Source of the DNA: an uncultured Collinsella sp.
Lineage (GTDB): Bacteria; Actinomycetota; Coriobacteriia; Coriobacteriales; Coriobacteriaceae
Assembly (NCBI GenBank): GCA_902495155.1
Contig: CABUWD010000126.1
Span: 1 to 5,530, forward strand
DNA: 5,530 nt
Direction of reading: 5' to 3'
This document shows, one piece after another, positions 1 through 5,462 of this stretch (the stretch's first letter is position 1; each line of letters starts with the position of its first letter). The position numbers and the translations under genes were made by a program. The notes beneath the pieces were generated by a model. The model did not search any database, had not been told where the DNA came from, and saw nothing but the letters and a program-made list of their open reading frames with translations.

Positions 1-3
1 ATT

Positions 4-30
4 GTTGCGCGGCCCTCCTACCCGCGCAAC
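4..30. repeat. Short perfect inverted repeat (9-bp arms)
   Basis: GTTGCGCGG at 4-12 is the exact reverse complement of CCGCGCAAC at 22-30, leaving a 9-base loop that contains CCTCCT. No T-run follows, so this is not a standard terminator by itself. It lies 13 bases before the larger nested foldback at 44-143 and may belong to the same structure. Confidence 0.6.
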
Positions 31-43
31 CAGTCGACGCTGC

Positions 44-143
44 GCGCCGCCCAGAACGACAATTTGTCATTCAAAAGGCAAGGCATGACCAGAAGGTCTA
101 TGCCTTGCCTTTTTCATGCCAACTTGTGCGTTCTGGGCGGCGC
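44..143. repeat. Two-tier nested inverted repeat (about 100 bp foldback)
   Basis: The outer arms are 44-58 (GCGCCGCCCAGAACG) and 129-143, a perfect 15-bp complement. Four more pairs (59-62 with 124-127) follow after one bulged base at 128. About ten unpaired bases on each side separate them from the inner perfect 14-bp stem, 73-86 with 100-113. The inner loop forms a further 4-bp hairpin (GACC 87-90 with GGTC 95-98). The length and symmetry exceed what a simple terminator needs, so a dispersed repeat element or a structured RNA is possible. Confidence 0.7.
73..114. terminator. Bidirectional intrinsic terminator in the nested repeat
   Basis: The perfect stem AAAAGGCAAGGCAT (73-86) / 100-113 ends in a run of five T at 110-114. 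On the opposite strand the stem also ends in a T-run, the complement of AAAA at 73-76. It can therefore stop transcription in both directions. The most likely role is to end a gene lying left of the window and insulate the DUF1846 promoter. Confidence 0.75.
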
Positions 144-300
144 TCGCTGACTTATGCTCAACCTGCGACGTTTCCATTATTGATGCAAAGGGGTCAGGTT
201 AGTTTGCGCCAAAAACGGGAACGATTTCACCGCAACTTATCGATGGCGTGTTTGGTTGGTGCCAGTTGATTGCTTGGGCGTTGGGGAGGGTCTGCTCCGT

Positions 301-306
301 TATAAT
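301..306 (+). promoter_or_regulatory. -10 element of the DUF1846 promoter
   Basis: A perfect TATAAT lies about 40 bases before the chosen ATG, a sensible distance for a short leader. No good -35 hexamer sits at 17 bases. TTGGGC (274-279) is 21 bases away and TTGGGG (281-286) is 14 bases away, so either the promoter is weak or activated, or the -10 match carries most of the strength. Confidence 0.5.
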
Positions 307-329
307 CGCCTAGAACATTAATTGGAAAC

Positions 330-339
330 GGGACGGGAG
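330..339 (+). promoter_or_regulatory. Ribosome binding site that fixes the DUF1846 start
   Basis: GGGACGGGAG contains GGGAG at 335-339, six bases before the ATG at 346. This favours ATG 346 over the in-frame TTG at 322, which has no Shine-Dalgarno sequence and would add eight residues not expected in the family. Confidence 0.7.
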
Positions 340-345
340 CCATAT

Positions 346-1827
346 ATGCGCCAGGGTTTCGACAACGCGAAGTATATCGAGCTGCAGGCTGCTCACATTA
401 AGGAGCGCATCTCGCAGTTTGGCGGCAAGCTCTATTTGGAGTTTGGCGGTAAGCTATTCGATGACTATCATGCGAGCCGCGTGCTACCGGGTTTTGAACC
501 GGACAGCAAGTTCCGCATGCTCAAGAGCATCGCCGACGATGTCGAGGTTATCATCGCGATCAACGCGAACCACATCGAGAAGAACAAGGCTCGCGGTGAC
601 CTGGGTATTACCTATGACGAGGACGTTTTGCGCCTGGTCGACCTGTTCCGCGGCAACGGTTTTGCTGTCGCGGCCGTGGTTATCACCCAGTACGCCGGCC
701 AGCCCGCCGCCGATGTGTTCCGCAATCGCCTGAACGCGCTCGGCATTCCCGCCAAGTTGCACTATCCCATCGAGGGCTATCCGCACGACGTCGACCTGAT
801 CGTCTCCGACGACGGCTATGGCAAGAACGAGTTTGTCGAGACCACTCGTCCGCTCGTCGTGGTCACCGCTCCCGGCCCCGGCTCGGGCAAGCTCGCCACC
901 TGCCTGTCTCAGCTCTATCACGAGCACAAGCACGGCACCGCTGCCGGCTACGCCAAGTTCGAGACTTTCCCGGTTTGGAATCTGCCCCTCACGCATCCGG
1001 TCAACATCGCCTACGAGGCCGCCACGGCCGACCTCGACGATGCCAATATCATCGACTCCTTCCACTTGGAGGCCTACAACAAGACCACGGTCAACTACAA
1101 CCGTGACGTCGAGGCTTTCCCGGTGGTCCGTGCTCTGATGGAAAAGATCCTGGGCAAGAGCCCCTACCAGAGCCCCACGGACATGGGCGTCAATATGGTC
1201 GGTTTTGCTATTACCGATGACGATGCCTGCCGCGACGCTTCCAAGATGGAGATCGTCCGCCGCTACTTTACCGCGGTCGAAAATGTGCGCCGTACCGGCG
1301 TGGGCGATGAGCAAGTCGACCGTCTCAAGATCATTATGAAGAAGGCCGGTATCGACAAGAACTACTCGCCGGCACGCTCGGCCGCCCTTACCAGGGAGCA
1401 GCTGACGGGTGGCCCCGTAGGCGCCATGGTCATGCCCGACGGCTCCGTGGTGACCGGCAAGACTTCCACGCGCCTGGGCGCCGCGAGCTCGCTCATCATG
1501 AACGCACTTAAGCATGTCTCGGGCGTTGACCTTGAGCTCGAGGTCATTAGCGATGAGGCGATCGAGCCTATCAGCAAGCTCAAGACGCATTTCCTGGGTA
1601 GCAAGAACCCGCGCCTGCACACCGACGAGACGCTTATGGCGCTCTCGATCACCTCGGCAACGAGCGAGACGGCGGCCCGCGTCCTTTCGGGCCTGGAGCA
1701 GCTGCGCGGCTGCGATGCCTTCTTTAGCGTGATCATCTCGCCGACGGACGAGACGGTGTTGCGCAAGCTGGGCATCAACGTGTGCTGCGAGCCCAAGTTC
1801 GAGCGCCGTGGTTTCTTCCACCGCTAA
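346..1827 (+). CDS. DUF1846 / UPF0371 family protein, function unknown
   Basis: This is a 493-residue cytosolic protein of the DUF1846 (UPF0371) family, whose biochemical role is not established. The N-terminus (about residues 2-60) has the strongly conserved family stretch with QFGGKLYLEFGGKLFDDYHA and RVLPGFEPDSK. It is followed by AINANHIEKNKARGDLGITY at about 71-90. Residues 175-182 read APGPGSGK, a glycine-rich loop that resembles a phosphate-binding P-loop and lies after a hydrophobic strand (VVVTAPG). The C-terminal part from about residue 345 includes the conserved-looking GGPVGAMVMPDGSVVTGKTS. Length is full for the family, and there is no signal peptide or membrane segment. The start is set by GGGAG six bases before ATG 346. 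The gene has its own promoter and terminator, so it looks monocistronic. Family assignment is confident; any role in nucleotide or phosphate binding is inference. Confidence 0.95.
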   Translation: MRQGFDNAKYIELQAAHIKERISQFGGKLYLEFGGKLFDDYHASRVLPGFEPDSKFRMLKSIADDVEVIIAINANHIEKNKARGDLGITYDEDVLRLVDLFRGNGFAVAAVVITQYAGQPAADVFRNRLNALGIPAKLHYPIEGYPHDVDLIVSDDGYGKNEFVETTRPLVVVTAPGPGSGKLATCLSQLYHEHKHGTAAGYAKFETFPVWNLPLTHPVNIAYEAATADLDDANIIDSFHLEAYNKTTVNYNRDVEAFPVVRALMEKILGKSPYQSPTDMGVNMVGFAITDDDACRDASKMEIVRRYFTAVENVRRTGVGDEQVDRLKIIMKKAGIDKNYSPARSAALTREQLTGGPVGAMVMPDGSVVTGKTSTRLGAASSLIMNALKHVSGVDLELEVISDEAIEPISKLKTHFLGSKNPRLHTDETLMALSITSATSETAARVLSGLEQLRGCDAFFSVIISPTDETVLRKLGINVCCEPKFERRGFFHR

Positions 1828-1846
1828 GCCTGGATAAATTGGTCTG

Positions 1847-1885
1847 AAAGGGGCGCATCGGGTATGCATTCGGTGTGCCCCTTTT
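1847..1885 (+). terminator. Intrinsic terminator after the DUF1846 gene
   Basis: AAAGGGGC (1847-1854) pairs with GCCCCTTT (1877-1884), and the stem continues through wobble and standard pairs to 1860/1871 around a 10-base loop. It ends in four T (1882-1885). It starts 19 bases after the stop codon. The A-run on the left arm gives it some activity in the other direction too. Confidence 0.85.
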
Positions 1886-1949
1886 ATCAACAAAGCTACC
1901 GTTTAACCTAAAAATAGCCCGTTTACCTGCCTATAAGCGATTTGGGCGG

Positions 1950-1957
1950 TATACAAT
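1950..1957 (+). promoter_or_regulatory. Possible -10 element for the winged-helix gene
   Basis: TATACAAT in this AT-richer patch offers TACAAT at 1952-1957 as a -10 hexamer. No clear -35 hexamer is found 16-18 bases upstream. If used, it implies a leader of about 110 bases before the start codon. Confidence 0.3.
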
Positions 1958-1989
1958 AACCCTAACTGTTTCATCCTTTTGCGGGGATG

Positions 1990-2037
1990 CCGCATGATGG
2001 ATGTTGCCGGCCATCATGGGGTGTGCCGGTCGCGCAC
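1990..2037 (+). other. Two leader hairpins before the winged-helix gene
   Basis: CATGATGG (1993-2000) pairs exactly with CCATCATG (2011-2018) around a 10-base loop. C1990-C1991 can pair with G2020-G2021 across a G-G mismatch. Next to it, GTGTGC (2021-2026) pairs with GCGCAC (2032-2037), one pair being G-U, around a 5-base loop. The two compete for position 2021. No T-run follows, so they are not terminators. They would lie in the untranslated leader if transcription starts near 1964. A regulatory role is speculative. Confidence 0.4.
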
Positions 2038-2064
2038 GGTGCAGGTGATGCCCGTGCTCGGTTT

Positions 2065-2071
2065 GAGGAGG
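2065..2071 (+). promoter_or_regulatory. Strong ribosome binding site that fixes the winged-helix start
   Basis: GAGGAGG lies five bases before ATG 2077. It decides for this start over the earlier in-frame ATGs such as 1987, which would put 30 low-complexity residues ahead of the domain and run through the leader hairpins. Confidence 0.8.
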
Positions 2072-2076
2072 CTGTC

Positions 2077-2415
2077 ATGGCTGGCAAGGGTCGTGCGAGT
2101 GTCAACGATATGAAGCGTGTCGAGGTGCAGGTGCTGATGGAGATCGCACGGCAGTCCGAAGACAACGGCGGTTTTTATGGCTTTTCGCGCAAGAGGCTTG
2201 CCGAGCGTGTAGGGGTGTCTCCGTATCGCGCCCGCGCGGCAATTGAACGTCTGGAATCCGAAGACATCATTGAGGTCGTCTCGCGCTACAGCGACGACGG
2301 CGGTCAGCTCGCAAATGGTATTTGTCTTACGGAGCGTGGGGAGTGGTATCTAGAGGGCATCCGTGCCGGTATACTCGTGCAGGACTTGATCAAGGACGAA
2401 TTCGCCGATCGATAA
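2077..2415 (+). CDS. Small winged helix-turn-helix DNA-binding protein
   Basis: This is a 112-residue soluble protein that I recognise by fold, not by family name. A basic N-terminus (MAGKGRASVNDMKR) leads into a first helix (VEVQVLMEIARQ). A helix-turn-helix follows at about residues 40-66: SRKRLAERVGVSPYRARAAI, with the LAxxVGVS turn and an arginine-rich recognition helix, then ERLESEDIIEV. A beta-wing follows (RYSDDGGQLANGICLTERG), and the C-terminal helix is acidic at its end. The layout is that of MarR- or GntR-type winged helices, but no effector domain is attached, so it probably acts as a small dimeric repressor or activator. It has its own terminator, and pyrG follows 178 bases later on the same strand, yet nothing in the sequence shows that it controls pyrG. 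Autoregulation is equally possible. Its target and ligand are unknown. Confidence 0.8.
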   Translation: MAGKGRASVNDMKRVEVQVLMEIARQSEDNGGFYGFSRKRLAERVGVSPYRARAAIERLESEDIIEVVSRYSDDGGQLANGICLTERGEWYLEGIRAGILVQDLIKDEFADR

Positions 2416-2432
2416 CAAGGCGCATTCATAGT

Positions 2433-2474
2433 CGAAACGACGCCGTCTGGGCAACCGGACGGCGTTTTGTTTCG
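2433..2474 (+). terminator. Intrinsic terminator between the winged-helix gene and pyrG
   Basis: ACGCCGTC (2440-2447) pairs with GACGGCGT (2458-2465). The stem continues by a T-G pair and two G-C pairs to a GCAA tetraloop (2451-2454), a GNRA-type loop. TTTT follows at 2465-2468. An outer six-pair helix, CGAAAC (2433-2438) with GTTTCG (2469-2474), wraps the core across the T-run. This separates pyrG transcription from the gene before it. Confidence 0.9.
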
Positions 2475-2506
2475 AGATGGAGAAATGCGATTGCGCGTAA
2501 GAAAAA

Positions 2507-2538
2507 TTGCGTGCGGCGCGCGTCGCGAGTATTACAAT
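2507..2538 (+). promoter_or_regulatory. Probable pyrG promoter
   Basis: TACAAT at 2533-2538 is a good -10 hexamer. The best -35 candidate, TTGCGT at 2507-2512, is 20 bases away, which is longer than ideal. The promoter lies after the 2433-2474 terminator and would start transcription near 2545, giving a leader of about 50 bases. I see no PyrR-type antiterminator and no GGGC start of the Bacillus pyrG kind. Confidence 0.4.
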
Positions 2539-2543
2539 GAAGA

Positions 2544-2575
2544 CCCGTAAGATGTGTATGGACAACTTCTACGGG
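2544..2575 (+). other. 5' leader hairpin of pyrG
   Basis: CCCGTA (2544-2549) is the exact complement of TACGGG (2570-2575), enclosing 20 bases. AAG at 2549-2551 can alternatively pair with CTT at 2566-2568. If transcription starts near 2545, this hairpin forms the very 5' end of the mRNA and ends just before the weak Shine-Dalgarno AGGT (2582-2585). Confidence 0.35.
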
Positions 2576-2593
2576 AAGCGCAGGTAACTCAAT

Positions 2594-4255
2594 ATGACCA
2601 AGCATGTGTTCGTAACCGGTGGCGTGGTTTCGTCCCTGGGCAAGGGTATCACCGCGGCCTCGCTGGGCCGTCTGCTCAAGTCGCGCGGGTACAAGGTAAC
2701 GATGCAAAAGGCCGACCCGTATCTGAACGTCGACCCCGGCACCATGAGCCCGTTTCAGCATGGCGAGGTCTTTGTGACCGAGGACGGCTACGAGTCCGAT
2801 CTGGACCTGGGCCACTACGAGCGCTTTATTGACGAGAACCTGACCCGCGATTCCAACTTTACGACTGGTGCCATCTATAAGAGCCTGATCGCCCGTGAAC
2901 GTCGCGGTGACTTTTTGGGCGGCACCGTGCAGGTGATTCCGCACGTCACGAACGCCATTAAGGATAAGTTCCGTCGTATTGAGGAGCAGACCGGCTCCGA
3001 CGTGGTCATCACTGAGTTGGGCGGCACCATCGGCGACATCGAGTCGCAGCCGTTTGTCGAGGCCATTCGCCAGTATCGCAAGGAGGCCGGCCCCGAGAAC
3101 GTCTGCTACATCCACGTGTCGCTCGTCCCCTATATCGCCGCCGCCCACGAGGTCAAGACCAAGCCGACGCAGCACTCCGTCAAGGAGCTCCGCAGCTTTG
3201 GTATCCAGCCCGATATTATCGTTCTGCGCTCCGACCACCATATCGACGATGCCATCCGCGGCAAGATTGCAAGCTTCTGCGACGTCGACACCGACTGTGT
3301 CTTTACCAACGAGGACTGCGCGAGCATTTACGATGTTCCGCAGTTGCTTGCCGAGCAGGACTTTGACCTGCGCATTTGCGAGCGCCTGGGTCTGGACCCG
3401 CGTGAGCGCGACATGAGCGAGTGGAACGAGTTCCTGCGCAAGCAGAACCATGCCAACCATCACGCCGACAAGGTGAAGATCGCCGTCGTGGGCAAGTACA
3501 CGCAGCTACCCGATGCCTACCTGTCGGTTATCGAGGCCCTGCACCACGCGGGCGTGTTCTACGATCGCCACGTTGACGTGCAGCTGGTCGATGGCGAGAG
3601 CCTCGACGAGCAGAACGTCTCCGAGGTCCTGGGTGACGCCTCGGGCATCTTGGTCCCTGGCGGCTTTGGCAAGCGCGCCCTGGAGGGCAAGATCCTCGCG
3701 GCCGAGTTCGCCCGCGAGCACAAGATTCCGTATCTGGGCATTTGCCTGGGTATGCAGGTAGCCGTGTGCGAGTTCGCCCGCAACGTGGTCGGTCTTGCCG
3801 GCGCCAGCTCTTCCGAGTTCGATTCGGACGGCCCGTATAGTGTCATCGACCTGATGAGCTCGCAGGAGGACGTGACCGAGAAGGGCGGCACCATGCGCCT
3901 GGGCGCCTATCCGTGCAAGCTCGCCGCCGATACCCTCGCGCGCGAGGCATACGGCGAGGAGCTCGTCTACGAGCGTCACCGTCACCGTTTTGAGTTCAAC
4001 AACGCCTTCCGCGACCAGCTCGAGGACGCCGGTCTGGTAATCTCGGGTCTTTCGCCCGACGAGCGTCTGGTCGAGATGGTCGAGCTGCCGCGCGACGTAC
4101 ATCCGTGGTATGTGGCAACTCAGGCTCATCCCGAGTTCAAGAGCCGCCCGACCAACCCGCAGCCGCTGTTCCGCGAGTTCGTGCGCGCTTCGATCGGCCA
4201 GCACGAGGGTGTCGACCGTCTGCAGGTGACGCCCAAGAACCTCGCTACGGACTAA
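2594..4255 (+). CDS. pyrG: CTP synthase (glutamine-hydrolysing)
   Basis: CTP synthase converts UTP to CTP using ATP, with ammonia taken from glutamine. It is the last step of pyrimidine nucleotide synthesis and acts in the cytosol as a tetramer. The 553-residue length is typical. The N-terminal synthetase domain (about 1-270) carries the P-loop GGVVSSLGKG at 9-18 with Lys18. It also has SDLDLGHYERF (Asp71 region) and ITELGGTIGDIES with Glu141, matching the Mg-ATP ligands. The C-terminal class I glutamine amidotransferase domain (about 295-540) has the oxyanion-hole segment GILVPGGFG (351-359) and the nucleophile Cys384 in GICLGMQ. His512 and Glu514 in AHPEF complete the triad, so all key residues are intact. 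The weak Shine-Dalgarno AGGT lies eight bases before the ATG. The product begins MTKHVFVTGG, the usual family start. The recombinase gene follows after two bases, so the two form an operon. Confidence 0.98.
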   Translation: MTKHVFVTGGVVSSLGKGITAASLGRLLKSRGYKVTMQKADPYLNVDPGTMSPFQHGEVFVTEDGYESDLDLGHYERFIDENLTRDSNFTTGAIYKSLIARERRGDFLGGTVQVIPHVTNAIKDKFRRIEEQTGSDVVITELGGTIGDIESQPFVEAIRQYRKEAGPENVCYIHVSLVPYIAAAHEVKTKPTQHSVKELRSFGIQPDIIVLRSDHHIDDAIRGKIASFCDVDTDCVFTNEDCASIYDVPQLLAEQDFDLRICERLGLDPRERDMSEWNEFLRKQNHANHHADKVKIAVVGKYTQLPDAYLSVIEALHHAGVFYDRHVDVQLVDGESLDEQNVSEVLGDASGILVPGGFGKRALEGKILAAEFAREHKIPYLGICLGMQVAVCEFARNVVGLAGASSSEFDSDGPYSVIDLMSSQEDVTEKGGTMRLGAYPCKLAADTLAREAYGEELVYERHRHRFEFNNAFRDQLEDAGLVISGLSPDERLVEMVELPRDVHPWYVATQAHPEFKSRPTNPQPLFREFVRASIGQHEGVDRLQVTPKNLATD

Positions 4256-4257
4256 GG

Positions 4258-5199
4258 GTGCCGGAGAATAAGGAACATACCGAAGCTACTCCCTCGTCGC
4301 TCGCTGTGGTGGCGGGGGAGTATCTCGATTACCTCGCGGTCGAGCGGGGTTTGGCGCGCAACACGATTGCGGCCTACCGTCGTGACCTGACGACGTACTG
4401 CGCCTATCTAGAGCGGGCGGGTATTGTGTCTTTTGAAGAGGTGACCCGTCAGGTCGTGGAGGGCTTTGTTGCCGATCGCCGCGACGGAGGCTATTCCGAC
4501 GCCTCGGTGGAGCGCGCGCTTGCTGCCGTGAAGGGTCTGCATGCCTTTTTGGTGCGCGATGGGGCCGTGGCCCAAAACCCGACAGCGGCGTTGCGCCTGC
4601 CCAAAAAGGCAGATCGCCTGCCGGAATACCTTTCGGTGGAGGATGTCTCGGCACTGCTCGATCAAGACTTTCCCGAGGGCGAGATGGGACTGCGCGATCA
4701 TGCCATCTTGGAAGTGCTTTACGGTTGCGGCCTGCGCGTGAGTGAGCTGGTTGGGCTCGATGTGGGCGATATCCATATTGATGACGGGTTTGTCCTGGTG
4801 CGCGGTAAGGGCTCCAAGGAGCGTCTGGCCCCGTTGGTGGGAAGCGCGGCTCGCGCCTTGACACGCTATATAGGTGACGGGCGCACTCTTCTGGCCGCGC
4901 ATGCTCACGGGACGGAGACCTCGGCGGTCTTTTTAAATAAGAACGGACGTCGCCTGTCGCGCCAGGCCGTGCATGCGATATGCGAGCGGTATGGGCGCCA
5001 GGTGGGGCTGGTTGGGCTCCATCCCCACACCCTGCGCCACTCCTTTGCCACCCACATGCTCGCGGGCGGTGCCGACCTGCGTGTGCTGCAGGAGATTTTG
5101 GGCCATGCCGATATTTCGACCACGCAGGTCTACACGCATGTCGACCGCACGCAACTGACCGAGGTCTATCTGGCGGCGCATCCGCTGGCACATCGCTAG
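4258..5199 (+). CDS. xerD: Tyrosine recombinase of the XerC/XerD type
   Basis: This site-specific recombinase breaks and rejoins DNA through a tyrosine. Its family resolves chromosome dimers at dif sites during division. The 313-residue product has an N-terminal SAM-like core-binding domain (about 12-105; YLDYLAVERGLARNTIAAYRRDL) and a catalytic domain (about 120-305). The full catalytic set is present: Arg160 (YGCGLRVSEL), Lys184 (RGKGSKER), His257 and Arg260 (HPHTLRHSFATHML), His283 (LGHADISTTQ) and Tyr292 (VYTHV). Spacing matches E. coli XerD with an offset of 12-13 residues. The GTG start at 4258 lies two bases after the pyrG TAA. The only purine-rich site, TAAGG, abuts it, so initiation probably relies on coupling with pyrG translation. 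There is no ATG in frame near the N-terminus. XerD is preferred over XerC from recalled similarity; XerC or a lone Xer protein cannot be excluded. Confidence 0.93.
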   Translation: MPENKEHTEATPSSLAVVAGEYLDYLAVERGLARNTIAAYRRDLTTYCAYLERAGIVSFEEVTRQVVEGFVADRRDGGYSDASVERALAAVKGLHAFLVRDGAVAQNPTAALRLPKKADRLPEYLSVEDVSALLDQDFPEGEMGLRDHAILEVLYGCGLRVSELVGLDVGDIHIDDGFVLVRGKGSKERLAPLVGSAARALTRYIGDGRTLLAAHAHGTETSAVFLNKNGRRLSRQAVHAICERYGRQVGLVGLHPHTLRHSFATHMLAGGADLRVLQEILGHADISTTQVYTHVDRTQLTEVYLAAHPLAHR

Positions 5200-5234
5200 C
5201 ACCTCGCTGACCTGCATATTTATAAATATTAAAG

Positions 5235-5302
5235 GGGACGGGCCCCAGATTGCCGAGACGCACTTTTGCGCACATGGGCAATCTGGGGCCCGTCCCATTT
5301 TT
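5235..5302 (+). terminator. Terminator of the pyrG-xerD operon with a perfect 20-bp stem
   Basis: GGGACGGGCCCCAGATTGCC (5235-5254) is the exact reverse complement of 5277-5296. The 22-base loop holds a small CGCA/TGCG hairpin (5259-5262 with 5267-5270), and five T follow at 5298-5302. It begins 36 bases after the recombinase stop. The stem is longer than a terminator needs and has an AAAGGGG head at 5231-5237, so it may be a repeated foldback element used as a terminator. Confidence 0.8.
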
Positions 5303-5394
5303 CGCTAGACACCGACGCGGTGGTGGGCCGTGTGTACCGTGGGTGGGGGAGTCTGGGGGCGATGTGAACGGTGTGTAAAGGGACGTAAAAATCG

Positions 5395-5420
5395 CCTCAA
5401 GGTCAACTTGAAGGTTGAGG
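5395..5420. promoter_or_regulatory. MerR-operator-like inverted repeat
   Basis: TCAAG (5397-5401) and CTTGA (5407-5411) form a five-base inverted repeat with a 5-base centre, inside a wider CCTCAA (5395-5400) / TTGAGG (5415-5420) pair. The reverse strand reads CCTCAACCTTCAAGTTGACC, which resembles operators of MerR-family regulators. Those normally lie in a 19-base spacer between -35 and -10, and no convincing hexamer pair is seen here. This is a resemblance only. Confidence 0.25.
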
Positions 5421-5462
5421 TTCGCGGGCGTGGTTCTACAGGTGGCATCCCGCCTTTGCTGT

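Larger units (their letters stand above)
1..345. other. Intergenic region upstream of the DUF1846 gene
   Basis: No convincing gene is visible here. The stretch holds a hairpin at 4-30, a nested inverted repeat at 44-143 whose core is a terminator (73-114), a bare stretch at about 150-280 with an AAAGGGGTCAGG sequence at 187-198, and then the promoter and ribosome binding site of the DUF1846 gene. Frame 1 is open from position 1 to a TGA at 148-150, but it reads straight through the hairpins, so I do not call it a gene tail. The upstream gene most likely ends before the window. Confidence 0.6.

Noticed and set aside
1..150. Frame-1 open stretch ending in TGA at 148-150, a possible tail of an upstream gene
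   Set aside because: It reads through both tiers of the nested foldback, including the terminator. A true gene end would be expected before the terminator. The sequence left of the window is needed to decide.
150..159. Ten-base identity ACTTATGCTC shared with 5487-5496
   Set aside because: Too short to mean much in a window of this size, and the flanks do not match.
484..1893. Long minus-strand open frame of 469 codons opposite the DUF1846 gene
   Set aside because: It is a shadow of the GC-biased codons of the real gene. The + strand protein is a clear full-length family member, and the minus product resembles nothing I recognise.
1987..2076. Earlier ATG at 1987 for the winged-helix gene
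   Set aside because: There is no Shine-Dalgarno before it, it runs through the leader hairpins, and a strong GAGGAGG sits before ATG 2077.
2426..3463. Minus-strand open frame of 345 codons opposite the start of pyrG
   Set aside because: It overlaps the highly conserved synthetase domain of pyrG and runs across a terminator and promoter, so it is an antisense shadow.
4105..4257. Upstream extension of the recombinase frame into pyrG
   Set aside because: It would overlap the conserved end of pyrG by about 150 bases and add 51 residues not found in Xer proteins.
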